A program made the translations under genes and the position numbers. The notes beneath the pieces were generated by a model. The model ran no database searches. It was not told where the DNA came from and saw only the letters and a list, made by a program, of their open reading frames with translations. DNA of 64,000 nt from Halomonas cupida (GTDB lineage Bacteria; Pseudomonadota; Gammaproteobacteria; Pseudomonadales; Halomonadaceae). Numbering within the stretch: position 1 is the first letter of the stretch; each line of letters begins with the position of its first letter. Of this stretch, positions 43,868-53,619 are shown piece after piece. The stretch is taken from NCBI RefSeq assembly GCF_900142755.1, contig NZ_FRCA01000002.1, forward strand, positions 1-64,000, given 5' to 3'.

Positions 43868-43940
43868 GCGACTATCTCCAGGAGTTATCCCTTCTGAGAG
43901 CTATCCCTTCTGAGAGCTACCCTTGAGCGACTATCCCTGG
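43866..43940. repeat. Degenerate tandem repeat of GAGAGCTATCCCTTCT-like units
   Basis: Three to four imperfect units (two nearly identical around 43882-43913) directly follow the TetR stop codon, ahead of dispersed element copy 5. Confidence 0.65.
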
Positions 43941-43992
43941 GCATCTCCGCGCAGCAGAGCGCTCAAGCGCAGCGCCTGGTGAATCGCCTCAC

Positions 43993-44165
43993 TATTAACA
44001 TGGCAATCAAATAGCTCATCCTGATCGATTTGATTGTCGTCCGCACCCCACTGGCGCAGATGCACGGATCTGCTGGTGTGGTGCGGTCTCGCGTCGGCCT
44101 GGTGGCCGACGGCGGCACGTCCCTGTGCCGTCATTAACCCAACATGAAAGCATGCCGGGTTAATA
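43993..44165 (+). mobile_element. Dispersed structured element, copy 5 (173 bp)
   Basis: Full-length copy with intact TATTAAC and GTTAATA ends and all internal stems. It sits between the convergent TetR gene and the membrane-protein gene, ending 22 bp before the latter's stop codon. Confidence 0.85.
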
Positions 44166-44187
44166 CCATGGTGAGGCAAAAATGGGC

Positions 44188-44904
44188 CTAGTGATGGTGG
44201 GAATGGGCGTGATTGCCGTTTTCTTCCTCATAGTGGGGCCGTTCATGCCGATCAATCAGCTTGAGATGCACCAGCCGCGCCCGGGCATCGAGGAAATCCT
44301 TCTCCGCCACGGAGCGGAAACGGTCCTCGCCACTCAGATACTTGACCAGCACGCGCGTTTCGCCGCCCTGAGGCATGGACCCCGGCTTGCCCTTCAGACA
44401 GACCTCCCGAGTACCATCGCTGCACAATACAGCACGGCAGCAGCCTGAATCGTCGGCATAGCCGACCACCTGCACCCGCTCGCCCAGCAGACAGCGCTGG
44501 CAAAGAGCTGGATGATCCCGCCATTTCCTTGCCATCGCCCGACAGGTACGCGCCGCCAGCGGTGAGGCCAGTGCAAATGATGCCCACAGTACGACCATGC
44601 CCAACGGAATGACCACCAACGCCAGATCGAACCAGTGCAGCACCAGCAGCTCCGCCGCGAGCGTAATGAGGCCCGCATACAGCCAGAGCACACTCAGGGC
44701 AATGGTGACCGGAATACCGGCAAAGCCCAGCGAGACCATGGTGCTGGCCAGATGGTCATCCCGCAGGCTGTCATGCTCGAATACCTGCAGTGGCAACAGG
44801 CGTACTGCCACCAGCAGCCAATAGAGCCCCACCACAGGCAACAGGATGGTGAAGAAGATCAGAGGAAAGCTGAGTGCTACGCCCCTGATGAGCTCGATAT
44901 CCAT
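44188..44904 (-). CDS. Predicted inner-membrane protein with His-rich C-terminus
   Basis: No family was recognised. From the ATG at 44904 (AAGGAGGGAG upstream) the 238-residue product has three to four hydrophobic segments in the first 130 residues. A soluble domain follows with a CQRCLLG motif, GCCRAVLCSDG and VLVKYLSG. The C-terminal end is HAHSHHH, a possible metal-binding tail. It lies between element copy 5 and the RND pump terminator, with no obvious partner. Confidence 0.7.
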   Translation of the reverse strand: MDIELIRGVALSFPLIFFTILLPVVGLYWLLVAVRLLPLQVFEHDSLRDDHLASTMVSLGFAGIPVTIALSVLWLYAGLITLAAELLVLHWFDLALVVIPLGMVVLWASFALASPLAARTCRAMARKWRDHPALCQRCLLGERVQVVGYADDSGCCRAVLCSDGTREVCLKGKPGSMPQGGETRVLVKYLSGEDRFRSVAEKDFLDARARLVHLKLIDRHERPHYEEENGNHAHSHHH

Positions 44905-45102
44905 GGTACTCCCTCCTTCTGCCGAAGCTGACCTGCTTGACCTATATCTATCAGCATAGCTGTGATCAGCCTCAATGTGCTGACTTTCTCTTTTGACAAC
45001 AGCACCCTGCAGCGCAGCATTTTTGCGATACAAGATTCGATTCAGTACGCCCAATACGGTATTGAAGCGCCAATCACGGCTACCCCGCCATCTTTCAATA
45101 AA

Positions 45103-45134
45103 CCAAAAAAACACCGCCCGAAGGCGGTGTTTTC
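45103..45134 (-). terminator. Terminator of the RND efflux operon
   Basis: Arms ACACCGCC and GGCGGTGT with a CGAA loop (plus strand) are flanked by an A6 tract that becomes T6 after the hairpin on the minus strand. Confidence 0.88.
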
Positions 45135-45175
45135 AAGGTTACAGCAGGCTGTGGCTATCGAGAGTACCTATCGAG

Positions 45176-48100
45176 TTATCCCCGATTCGGCTCCTCGCGG
45201 GTGTCGTCCTGTTGCTCCTTGCTGGTGTCATCCTCGTGTTCCTTACTGCCGAACATCCTGTGCGACAGAGTGGCAATCATCGCGTAGAAGGATGGCACGA
45301 AGCAGCTACCGAGAATTGCCACCGATGCCATCCCCACCGCCACCGTAGTACCGATGTGGTGGCTGCTGGTGTCACTGGCACCAGTCGCCAGAGCCAACGG
45401 CAAGGTACCGAAGATGAACGCCAGTGAGGTCATGACGATGGGACGGAAACGCAGCTCTGCCGCAATGACGGCCGCCTCGCGAATGCTCTTGCCCATCTCC
45501 TTGCGCTGCAGCTCGGCAAACTCGACGATCAGGATGGCGTTCTTCGCCGCCAGGCCGATCACCACCAGCAGACCGATCTGCACGTAGACACTGGTATCCA
45601 GTCCGCGCATGGCGATACCCGAAATACTACCCAGCACCGCGAACGGCGTTGCCGTGAGTACCGCCAATGGCAACGACCAACTCTCGTACTGCGCCGCCAG
45701 AATCAGGAAGATCATGACCATACCGAAGACAATAGCGATGGTACCGGCATTGCCCTGGGAGCTCTCCTGATAGGCGGTACCGGTCCAGCCCATGCCCCAT
45801 TCGCCGCCCAGCGTATCCTGGACGATCTGTTCCATCCGCTGGAGCGCCTGAGTCGAGGAGTACCCTGGCGCAGGGCCGCCCTGGAACTGGGCTGCCGAGT
45901 AGACACCAAAGCGCGTTACCGCTGCCGGCGCCGCCTGACGCTCGAGGGTCACGAACTCCGAGAGCGGAATCCGTTCGCCATCACCGCCGCGCACATAGAC
46001 ATGGTTGATGTCTTCCGGCGTATCGCGGTATTCCGACTCGTTCTGCAGGTAGACCTGGAAATTACGGTTCTGGTAACTGAAGAAGTTGACGAAGCCGTTA
46101 CCAAAGGTATTGGCCAGGGTCGCGTTCAGGTCAGTCAAGGAGACGCCGTAACTGAGGGCCTTCTGCTGATCGATATCGGCACGGAAGGACGGCACATTGA
46201 CGCTGAAGGTGGTGAACACCTGCGCCAGCATCGGGTCCTGGGCGGCAGCCCCCATCACCTTGAGAGATGCTTGGTAGATCTCTTCCGGTGTGGCACCGCC
46301 ATAGGACTGCAGATAGCCGGTGAAACCACCGGTGGTCGACAGGCCCATGATCGGCGGCATGTTGAAGGCCATCACCGAGCCCCCGTCCAGTTCACCGCCA
46401 ATCTGCATGATGCGGCCAATCAGGTCCGTCGCCGTAGTCTCGCGCTCGTCCCAGGGCTCCATGTTGATGAAGATGATCCCTCGGGCGGTATTCACCGAGC
46501 TGGTCAACATGTCGTAGCCGGCAATGGCTGAGGAGTACTGCACACCCGGCACCTCCTCGATTCGCTCACTGAGCTGCGACATGTATTCCCGGGTACGTGC
46601 CAGCGAGGCCGAGTCCGGTAAGGTCACAGCGGCCAGCACGATGCCCTGATCGGTCTCCGGCACCAGGGTCGAGGGGGTGTTTTCGTACAGCCACCAGGAG
46701 CCGACCAGCACCAATGCGACCAGCGCCAGGGTAAGCACCCAGGCCCGTACCAGCAGCTTCACCACCTTCATGAACACCGCGGTTACACCGGCAAAGAAGC
46801 GATCGAACAGACGCAGCGGCGTACGCACCGCACGCATGAAGGCCGATTCCTTGCGATGCAGGTCATGCTTGATGAAGATCGCCGACAGCGCCGGTGTGAA
46901 GGTCAGAGCCATCAGCGCCGAGAACGCCACCGAAATGGCGATGGTCAGAGCAAACTGCTGATAGATCTGCCCGGTGAAGCCGCCGAGGAACGCCACCGGT
47001 ACGAACACCGCCGCCATGATCAGTGACGTGGCGATAACCGGCCCACCTACTTCACGCATGGCTTCCACAGTCGCCTGGCGCACCGTGATGTCCTCATCCT
47101 CGGACAGCACCCGCTCGACGTTCTCCACCACCAGTATCGCATCGTCCACCACGATACCTATCGCCAGTACCATGGCGAACAGCGTCAGCAGGTTGATCGA
47201 GAAGCCGAAGACAAAGAAGCCGGCAAAAGTTGCCAACACCGACACCGGTACCACCGACATGGCAATGACGGTGAAGCGCCAGTTCTGCAGGAAGATGAAC
47301 AGGATCACACCAACGATCAGGAACGCCTCGATGAAGGTGTGCAGCACGGTTTCCACCGAGGCATCGATGAACAGCGTAGTGTCGTAGGGCACCACGTATT
47401 CCAGGCCGGGCGGGAAGCGTCCCTGCAACTCGTCCATCTTCGCCTTGATCATCTCAGCCGTTTCCAGGGCATTGGCCCCGGGCTGCTGGTTGATGATGAT
47501 CGGCGTCATGGTAGCGCCGTTGAGGCGTGCCTCGACACCATAGAAGGACGCGCCAAGCTCGATCCGTGCCACATCCTCAAGCTTCAAGGAGGAGCCATCG
47601 GGGTTGGTACGCAGCAGAATGTTGCGGAACTCGTCCGCACTCGACAGTCGTCCACCTGCAGTAATCGTGTAGGTGAAGGCACGCGGGTTGTCGGTCGGCG
47701 TCGCGGCTAGATTACCAGCTGGTATCTCGGTGTTCTGGGCCTTGATGGCCGTTGCCACTTCGCTCGGCGTCAGGTCGTATTCGGCAAGCTTGTTGGGATC
47801 CATCCAGATACGCATGGCGAACTCGCCACCACCGAGCACCTCGGCCTCACCAACACCAGGAACCTGGCGCAGTTCGTCGAGAATGTTCAGTGTTGCATAG
47901 TTCTGCATGTAGACGTCGTTGTAGTCGCCGGTCGGCGAAATCAACGCTATCAGCATCAGGATCTGGCTCGAACGCAACTCGACCTGCACGCCCTGCTGCT
48001 GCACGGCTTCAGGAAGCTGAGACAGTGCACCCTGAACTCGGTTGTTGACGTTGATGGTGTTGATATCACCGTCAGTTCCGATGTTGAAGGCCACACTCAG

Positions 48101-48373
48101 GCTCATGGAGCCATTGTCGGAGCTGGTCGAGTTCATGTAGAGCATGTCCTCGACACCATTGATCGCCTCCGCCAGCGGCGCTGCCACCGTCTGCGCCACG
48201 GTTTCGGCATCTGCCCCCGGGAAGGAGGCAGAGACCGATACCGTCGGCGGCACCACCGAGGGATACTGCTCGATGGGCAGTACCCGCATGCTCATGGCAC
48301 CGATGATGGTCAGGATAATCGCCAGAACCGAGGCAAAGATCGGTCGCTTGATGAAGAAGTTGGCGAAATTCAT
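45176..48373 (-). CDS. RND multidrug efflux pump, inner-membrane subunit (HAE1 family, AcrB/MexB-like)
   Basis: Proton-driven exporter that feeds substrates through the TolC-type channel. The 1065-residue length, N-terminal MNFANFFIKRPIFASVLAI and the two large periplasmic loops are typical. The TM4 proton-relay Asp pair is visible in IGIVVDDAILVVENVERV, and the drug-binding subdomains are complete. The C-terminus has a hydrophilic, Glu/Asp-rich tail (EHEDDTSKEQQDDTREEP). It overlaps the adaptor gene by 4 bp. A terminator follows. Confidence 0.94.
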   Translation of the reverse strand: MNFANFFIKRPIFASVLAIILTIIGAMSMRVLPIEQYPSVVPPTVSVSASFPGADAETVAQTVAAPLAEAINGVEDMLYMNSTSSDNGSMSLSVAFNIGTDGDINTINVNNRVQGALSQLPEAVQQQGVQVELRSSQILMLIALISPTGDYNDVYMQNYATLNILDELRQVPGVGEAEVLGGGEFAMRIWMDPNKLAEYDLTPSEVATAIKAQNTEIPAGNLAATPTDNPRAFTYTITAGGRLSSADEFRNILLRTNPDGSSLKLEDVARIELGASFYGVEARLNGATMTPIIINQQPGANALETAEMIKAKMDELQGRFPPGLEYVVPYDTTLFIDASVETVLHTFIEAFLIVGVILFIFLQNWRFTVIAMSVVPVSVLATFAGFFVFGFSINLLTLFAMVLAIGIVVDDAILVVENVERVLSEDEDITVRQATVEAMREVGGPVIATSLIMAAVFVPVAFLGGFTGQIYQQFALTIAISVAFSALMALTFTPALSAIFIKHDLHRKESAFMRAVRTPLRLFDRFFAGVTAVFMKVVKLLVRAWVLTLALVALVLVGSWWLYENTPSTLVPETDQGIVLAAVTLPDSASLARTREYMSQLSERIEEVPGVQYSSAIAGYDMLTSSVNTARGIIFINMEPWDERETTATDLIGRIMQIGGELDGGSVMAFNMPPIMGLSTTGGFTGYLQSYGGATPEEIYQASLKVMGAAAQDPMLAQVFTTFSVNVPSFRADIDQQKALSYGVSLTDLNATLANTFGNGFVNFFSYQNRNFQVYLQNESEYRDTPEDINHVYVRGGDGERIPLSEFVTLERQAAPAAVTRFGVYSAAQFQGGPAPGYSSTQALQRMEQIVQDTLGGEWGMGWTGTAYQESSQGNAGTIAIVFGMVMIFLILAAQYESWSLPLAVLTATPFAVLGSISGIAMRGLDTSVYVQIGLLVVIGLAAKNAILIVEFAELQRKEMGKSIREAAVIAAELRFRPIVMTSLAFIFGTLPLALATGASDTSSHHIGTTVAVGMASVAILGSCFVPSFYAMIATLSHRMFGSKEHEDDTSKEQQDDTREEPNRG

Positions 48374-49827
48374 TCGTTACCCGCTCCCTGCGCCTCCTGC
48401 GCCTCCGGATCGGACTCGCCGTCGCCGCTCATCGGCACCTGCTGGGCAGCATCGGCGCTGTTGGCAGGCGCGGCTTCGGCAGCATTGTCGGCAGAAGACT
48501 CGGTGTCAGACGGCTCGGCCTGCTCCGGGGCGGCTGCCTCATTGCCCGCTGCCGCTTCCTCGGAAGCGCCCTGCTGCGCAGCTCCTTCCTCGGCCGGAGC
48601 GCCACCACCAGCCGCTGCCTGTTGCTGGGCCTGCTGCTGTTGCTTCTCCTGCATGAAGCGGTCCATCAGTGCCGCTGCATCGCCATCAAAGGGCTGCGCC
48701 TCGATGGGCATCCCCGGCTGGATGGACGAGGGATCACCGACCACCACGCGCTCACCGGCCTCGATGCCGCCGACCAGAATCTGCCAGGGGCCAGCAGGCT
48801 CGCCCAACTGCACCGGACGAGCACGTGCGGTGTTGTCCTCATCCAACACAAAGACCTGTGGACCCATCAGCCCCTGGGTCATGGCCAGTTCAGGCACTGC
48901 CAGTACGTTGAAGCGCTTCATACCCTGCAGTCGCACGCGCACGAACTGCCCCGGCAGGATCGCACCTTCAGGATTGGCAAAGCTCGCCTGGGCCTGCACG
49001 GTGCTGGTGCCGCTGTCGACGCGAGCACCCAGGAACTCGAGATGTCCCTGGAGCTCGGCACCGGGCTGACCTTCCATGCCGGGAACCTCGAGCATCGCAC
49101 CGATATCGGCAATTTCCTGGCCCTGCAGTTGCTGACGTAGCTCGAAGGCATCACGCTGCGGCAACTGGAAGCGTACTTCCAGTGGATCCAGAGGCGTGAT
49201 GGTTGCCAGTTCAGTACCGGAGCTCACGAGGTTTCCGACATTCACCTGACTCAAGCTGATCAGGCCGGAAACCGGCGCCTTGACGTCGGCATAGTTGAGG
49301 TCAAGCCGCGCACTGTTCAACGCTGCCTGTGCCTGGGCAACACTGGCCCTTGCTACGCGAGCGTCGGCGAGCGCCTGATCGACCTGCTGGCGACTCACCG
49401 AGTTCTGGGCCGCCAACTGCTGAAAGCGCTCGGAATCGCGCTGAGCACGCGCCAGTTCCGCCTGGGCGCTGGCCAGGTCCGCCTCACGCTGTTCCACCGT
49501 GGACTGGTAAAGATCCGGCTCGATGGCATACAGACTCTGGCCCGCTTCGACCATATCGCCGGGCTCGAACTTGCGCTCTTCCAGGTAGCCGGTTACACGC
49601 GCCACCAGCGTCACTTCCTCGTCGCTTCTCAGCTTCGATGGATAGGACTTGTCGAGGGGAATGTTCTGTCGCTGAAGTGTCGCCACCTCAACCGCCTTGG
49701 GCGGCATCTGTTGCTCGCCCCCGGCGCCTGCCTGCTGGGACGCAGCCTCGTCCTGGCCACAGCCGGCAATCAACAGTGCCGTTGCCAGGGCCACCAGAGG
49801 GCGACCTTGAGAGAAGAAGATTTTCAT
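48370..49827 (-). CDS. RND efflux periplasmic adaptor (membrane fusion protein)
   Basis: Lipoprotein adaptor linking the AcrB-like pump to the TolC-like channel. The signal peptide ends at the lipobox LIAGC, followed by a barrel-sandwich hybrid (VARVTGYLEERKFEPGDMV), an alpha-helical hairpin rich in Gln/Ala, and a beta-barrel domain (GQFVRVRLQGMKRFNVLAVP). At 485 residues it is about 100 longer than AcrA. Residues 388-485 form a Gln-, Ala- and Glu-rich low-complexity tail. It is translationally coupled to the pump gene. Confidence 0.93.
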   Translation of the reverse strand: MKIFFSQGRPLVALATALLIAGCGQDEAASQQAGAGGEQQMPPKAVEVATLQRQNIPLDKSYPSKLRSDEEVTLVARVTGYLEERKFEPGDMVEAGQSLYAIEPDLYQSTVEQREADLASAQAELARAQRDSERFQQLAAQNSVSRQQVDQALADARVARASVAQAQAALNSARLDLNYADVKAPVSGLISLSQVNVGNLVSSGTELATITPLDPLEVRFQLPQRDAFELRQQLQGQEIADIGAMLEVPGMEGQPGAELQGHLEFLGARVDSGTSTVQAQASFANPEGAILPGQFVRVRLQGMKRFNVLAVPELAMTQGLMGPQVFVLDEDNTARARPVQLGEPAGPWQILVGGIEAGERVVVGDPSSIQPGMPIEAQPFDGDAAALMDRFMQEKQQQQAQQQAAAGGGAPAEEGAAQQGASEEAAAGNEAAAPEQAEPSDTESSADNAAEAAPANSADAAQQVPMSGDGESDPEAQEAQGAGNE

Positions 49828-49873
49828 CCCTGTGGTTCCTTTAAGGGGTCGTTATATGGGCGTCAGGAACGAA

Positions 49874-49901
49874 TCAGAGACTGCATCGCTGCAGTCTCTG
49901 A
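49874..49901. promoter_or_regulatory. Perfect 12-bp inverted repeat between tolC-like and adaptor genes
   Basis: TCAGAGACTGCA - TCGC - TGCAGTCTCTGA lies 47 bp upstream of the adaptor start on the minus strand. There is no T-run in either direction. It could be a TetR-type operator, an attenuator or a weak terminator of the tolC-like gene. Confidence 0.55.
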
Positions 49902-50018
49902 CTCACCGCATTATCGCCGACGAGATCCTGGTCCCGCCGTGTCATTGTCGACAGGCTCATCGGCCTGCCGTGCCGTTGTTGGTTAACATCAATGGTTGGT
50001 TATCACCGATTGACACTG

Positions 50019-51476
50019 CTACTGCTCGAGCTGAGGGCGCTCACCGATATCCATGGACGTATCGTAGACATCTCCCTGTTCCGGCAGAGTGAAATTGACC
50101 TGCCCTTCACCAGTGAGGAAACGGTTGACCTGCGCAATCGCCTCTTCGTCGAGCAGGCCGGACTGACGACGCAGCGACAGAAGATCCACGACATAGTCGT
50201 AACGAGCATCCGCGTAATCGGCAATGGCGTTGTACAGGTTCTGCTCGGCATTCAACACGTCGACGATGTTACGCGTCCCGACCTCGTAACCAGCCCGAGT
50301 CGCGTCCAGCGCACTCTGATTGGAAACGATAGCCTGTTGACGAGCGGCAACAGTGGACACGTCGTTGCTGACCTGGGTGTACAGCGAACGGACCTGCAGA
50401 ATCGCTTCGCGACGCTGGGACTCGAAATCGTACTGAGTGGACTCGAGCGCATAGGTCGACTGACGAATCGAAGCGCTGGTACGGCCACCGGTGTAGATCG
50501 GCAGTGTCGCATTGACACCGATCTGACCGTTGGAGTCGTAATTGGTCACCGCGTCGTTGTCGCTATCGCTGTAGGCATAATTGGCAAACGCATTGACCTG
50601 GGGCAGATGGCCAGCACGAGCGACGTCAACCTGCTGTCGTGCCACTTCCACACCGGCTTGCTGTGCCAGCACCGCGGGGTTGTTCTCCAGCGCCAGGTCA
50701 ATCCAGGCTTCACGACTGGCGGGCTCAGGCAGAGCTATCGGCAGATCGTCCTGGAGACGCTCGATACTATCGTACTGCTTGCCGGTCAGGCGCTCGAGAG
50801 CTTCGAAGGCTACCTGAAGGTCACTCTCGGCGGCAATGCGATCCGCACGCGACTGGTCGAAGCTGGCACGAGCTTCCTCGACCTCAGTGATGGCGATCAG
50901 GCCTACATCGAACTGCTCCTGAGCCTGCTCCAACTGACGACCGATGGCACGCTCCTGCGCCAGACGCGCCTCGAGAATGTCGTAGGCACGCAGAATATCA
51001 AAATAGGCAGAAGAGGTGTCGATCAGTACCTGCTGCTCAGTTGAAGCCTGCACATAGGTCTGCTGGTCAATCTGTCGTTCGGCGACACCGACCTCGCGGC
51101 TATTGATAGCGTCATAGAGCGCCTGGGTTGCCTGCAGGTTGAGCCCATAGCTGGCGTAGGAGTCGTCACCTGCGGTACCACTGAAGCCGGCCTGGGACTG
51201 ACTTTCGAAGATGTGGTTGTAGGCAACTTCACCGGAGGCATTTACCTGTGGCAGCAAGTCCGCACGCTCGACGTCACGGCCTTCTTCTACACTGTTGGTT
51301 GTAGCTCGGGCGGCCGCCAGTTCGGAGTTGTTGTCCAGCGCATCACGGGTGATGGCGAGCAGGTCAGCCGCCTGGGCCTGTCCGGCCAGCATCGCAGCCA
51401 CCATCGCACCAAGCAGCTTCCTGCGAAACATGACACGAGCAGGCCGGGCTGGCATGTCGAGACGGGATGGCGTCAT
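50019..51476 (-). CDS. tolC: TolC family outer-membrane channel protein
   Basis: Outer-membrane efflux duct, 485 residues. The signal peptide is MTPSRLDMPARPARVMFRRK... with cleavage near AQA-AD. Two OEP repeats follow with LLAITRDALDNNSELAAARA and, in the second, LALENNPAVLAQQAGVEVAR. The TolC hallmark GYEVGTRNIVDVLNAEQNLY is near the C-terminus. The ATG at 51476 follows GAGGAA. It lies upstream of the adaptor and pump genes on the same strand, 191 bp away, giving the unusual order channel-adaptor-pump. Confidence 0.9.
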   Translation of the reverse strand: MTPSRLDMPARPARVMFRRKLLGAMVAAMLAGQAQAADLLAITRDALDNNSELAAARATTNSVEEGRDVERADLLPQVNASGEVAYNHIFESQSQAGFSGTAGDDSYASYGLNLQATQALYDAINSREVGVAERQIDQQTYVQASTEQQVLIDTSSAYFDILRAYDILEARLAQERAIGRQLEQAQEQFDVGLIAITEVEEARASFDQSRADRIAAESDLQVAFEALERLTGKQYDSIERLQDDLPIALPEPASREAWIDLALENNPAVLAQQAGVEVARQQVDVARAGHLPQVNAFANYAYSDSDNDAVTNYDSNGQIGVNATLPIYTGGRTSASIRQSTYALESTQYDFESQRREAILQVRSLYTQVSNDVSTVAARQQAIVSNQSALDATRAGYEVGTRNIVDVLNAEQNLYNAIADYADARYDYVVDLLSLRRQSGLLDEEAIAQVNRFLTGEGQVNFTLPEQGDVYDTSMDIGERPQLEQ

Positions 51477-51658
51477 TGAAAGTTCCTCGAGTCTAGATCC
51501 TGATGGAAATCCATTTACATACATTGTCGCATGTTTATCGCTTGATTCTACCGCCGTTCATGCAAGGATGGTGAAAATTTCCTGATTTCGCACCATTCAT
51601 CTACCAATCAACTATGCTGCATAGCAGCAATATTCGCGAATCGAGTCACCGCATCCTT

Positions 51659-51745
51659 GCCTCGTACAACACTTTGCCTCGAACAACACACAATTTCGTA
51701 CAACGCACTACTTCGTACAACGAGCAGCCCCTTACAACACATCGT
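51659..51745. repeat. Degenerate tandem array of TCGTACAAC-containing units
   Basis: Five imperfect units of about 16-20 bp share CGTACAAC or CGAACAAC. They lie in the 303-bp gap between the divergent tolC-like and alpha/beta hydrolase genes, nearer the latter. No operator was recognised in the rest of the gap. Confidence 0.75.
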
Positions 51746-51779
51746 CCTGCACTATAGACGCTGAACCATTGGAGACAGT

Positions 51780-52673
51780 ATGGATCGCCTCGAGACACTG
51801 AAGGTCAGAGAGCTGGAAGTTGCTGTACGCATCTGGCACCCCGAAGCCACCAACACAGTTGTCGCCTGGCATGGTCTCGCTCGTCACGGCGGCGACTTCG
51901 CGCAGATGGCACGTGTGCTCGGCCCCGAATGGCGGGTCATTGCACCCGATACTCCCGGGCGGGGTCTATCCAGCTGGTCACTCTATCCTGCCCATGACTA
52001 TCTCTATTCTCATTACATGACGATTGCCATCGCCATTCTCGACCATTTCCAACTGGAAAATGTTGACTGGGTCGGTACCTCCATGGGTGGGCTGCTGGGA
52101 ATGTTGCTCGCCGCCGACCCGAACACACGTGGACGCATCAGGCGTCTGGTGCTCAATGACGTGGGCCCGGAACTCAGCCGCGAGGGCTTGACCGAGCTGG
52201 CCACCTACTTCGCCATTCCCTACCGTTTCAGCCGCTTCAGCCAGCTCGACGCGGAACTCCGCAGCCATTACAGCGGCTTCGGCATCGACGACGAGAATGT
52301 CTGGCGCGAGCTGGTACTGAGCAGTGCCCGCCGTCTGCCGGACGGCAGTTGGAGCTATCATTACGACCCCCGCATCGGTGAGCAATTCGTCCACGACACG
52401 CCGCGCGACACCTGGGCCGACTGGGATGCCATCGAGTGCCCACTGATGGTCATCCGCGGCGAGGACTCCACACTGCTGTCCCGTGAAAGCGTCGAAAGCA
52501 TGGCCGAACGTAAACCCTCACTGACGACGCTTGAAGTCCCCGGCTGTGGCCATGCTCCGATGCTGGACCGCGAGTCCCAGGTAGCGCCGGTTCGTGAATT
52601 CCTCCAGCGTGAGTTCGAACCCGCACCAGAGAAACAGACCAGCACCAGTTGGTTGCGCCGGCTGTTCGGCTGA
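51780..52673 (+). CDS. Alpha/beta hydrolase
   Basis: Serine hydrolase of 297 residues. The oxyanion region reads WHGLARHGGDF, the nucleophile elbow GTSMGG (Ser near residue 101), and the catalytic His lies in PGCGHAPML. A C-terminal basic WLRRLFG extension is present. It could be an esterase or C-C hydrolase, but no substrate can be inferred. The gene is preceded by a tandem array and followed by the convergent fructosamine kinase gene. Confidence 0.85.
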   Translation: MDRLETLKVRELEVAVRIWHPEATNTVVAWHGLARHGGDFAQMARVLGPEWRVIAPDTPGRGLSSWSLYPAHDYLYSHYMTIAIAILDHFQLENVDWVGTSMGGLLGMLLAADPNTRGRIRRLVLNDVGPELSREGLTELATYFAIPYRFSRFSQLDAELRSHYSGFGIDDENVWRELVLSSARRLPDGSWSYHYDPRIGEQFVHDTPRDTWADWDAIECPLMVIRGEDSTLLSRESVESMAERKPSLTTLEVPGCGHAPMLDRESQVAPVREFLQREFEPAPEKQTSTSWLRRLFG

Positions 52674-52688
52674 CGGTTCAATGCTGGA

Positions 52689-53513
52689 TCAATACGCTTC
52701 CAGCAGAGTCAGTGCCGAGAGCAGACGCCCCCGATAAGCGGCGCCGAACAACACCAGGTGATTGAGTAGTGGATAGAGCTGGAATAGTGCCTCTCGCCTC
52801 GGCCAGTCGTGCGGGGCGGAACCATTCCAGTAGGCGTCGAAGAAGTCATCACCCGGCGCTCCGAACAGGGTCAGCATGGCGAGATCGACTTCAGGATAGT
52901 GGCAGTACACCGCAGGGTCGATCAGCGCCGGTCCACGGCTCGAATACAGCAGGTTCCCGGACCACAGGTCACCGTGAACCAAGCTGGCTGGGGCGTCCGA
53001 TAACCAGGTCTCCAGCCCATCGGCCACGGCCACCAGACGCACACATTCGCCCTCACTCAACAGCCCTTGCCGTGTCGCCAGTTCAGTCAAAGGCAACAAT
53101 CGCTGGCGACGCTGAAACTCACGGCCATCCCGGCAATGGGTATTGGGTTGCGGTGTACGGCCACAGGCGTTGTCCCGCACCCAGCCATGCTCCGGCCAGT
53201 CGTTCGCATGCAGGGCACGCAGCCCTTCTCCCAACCGGACCGGTTGAGGTGGGCCAGGCTCGAGAGCCTCGAGAAACAGCCACGGACCCACCAGACCGAT
53301 GACTTCAGGAATCACCAGCGGGCTGGCCTGGGCAGCCAGCGCCCGCAGCCCCTCCGCCTCACCCGCAAGGCGCCCGGGATCATCCCGTTTGGCGACCACC
53401 AGGCCCTGCCTGGTCTCGACCAGGCGAACCTCGGCGATATCGCCTCCTGACATCATCCGTGGCGGAGACAGCAGGTCGAGTCCGAGTTGCTCAATGGCCT
53501 GTACAAGCTGCAT
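52689..53513 (-). CDS. Fructosamine kinase family protein
   Basis: Aminoglycoside-kinase-fold enzyme, 274 residues. Bacterial members phosphorylate fructosamines or ribulosamines to remove glycation products. The catalytic loop is SLVHGDLWSGNLLY (residues 180-195) and the Mg-binding Asp is in PALIDPAVYCH. The N-terminal SGGDIAEVRLVET forms the ATP loop. The length is typical. Confidence 0.88.
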   Translation of the reverse strand: MQLVQAIEQLGLDLLSPPRMMSGGDIAEVRLVETRQGLVVAKRDDPGRLAGEAEGLRALAAQASPLVIPEVIGLVGPWLFLEALEPGPPQPVRLGEGLRALHANDWPEHGWVRDNACGRTPQPNTHCRDGREFQRRQRLLPLTELATRQGLLSEGECVRLVAVADGLETWLSDAPASLVHGDLWSGNLLYSSRGPALIDPAVYCHYPEVDLAMLTLFGAPGDDFFDAYWNGSAPHDWPRREALFQLYPLLNHLVLFGAAYRGRLLSALTLLEAY

Positions 53514-53619
53514 GCTCTATCTATCTCTTTCTGTCACGCAGATTCCAACAACAGGATTCTGCCACTCGAATGTCCGTTTCTGTTATGCCCACCACGACTG
53601 TGATGCCCAGGAGGCCACC

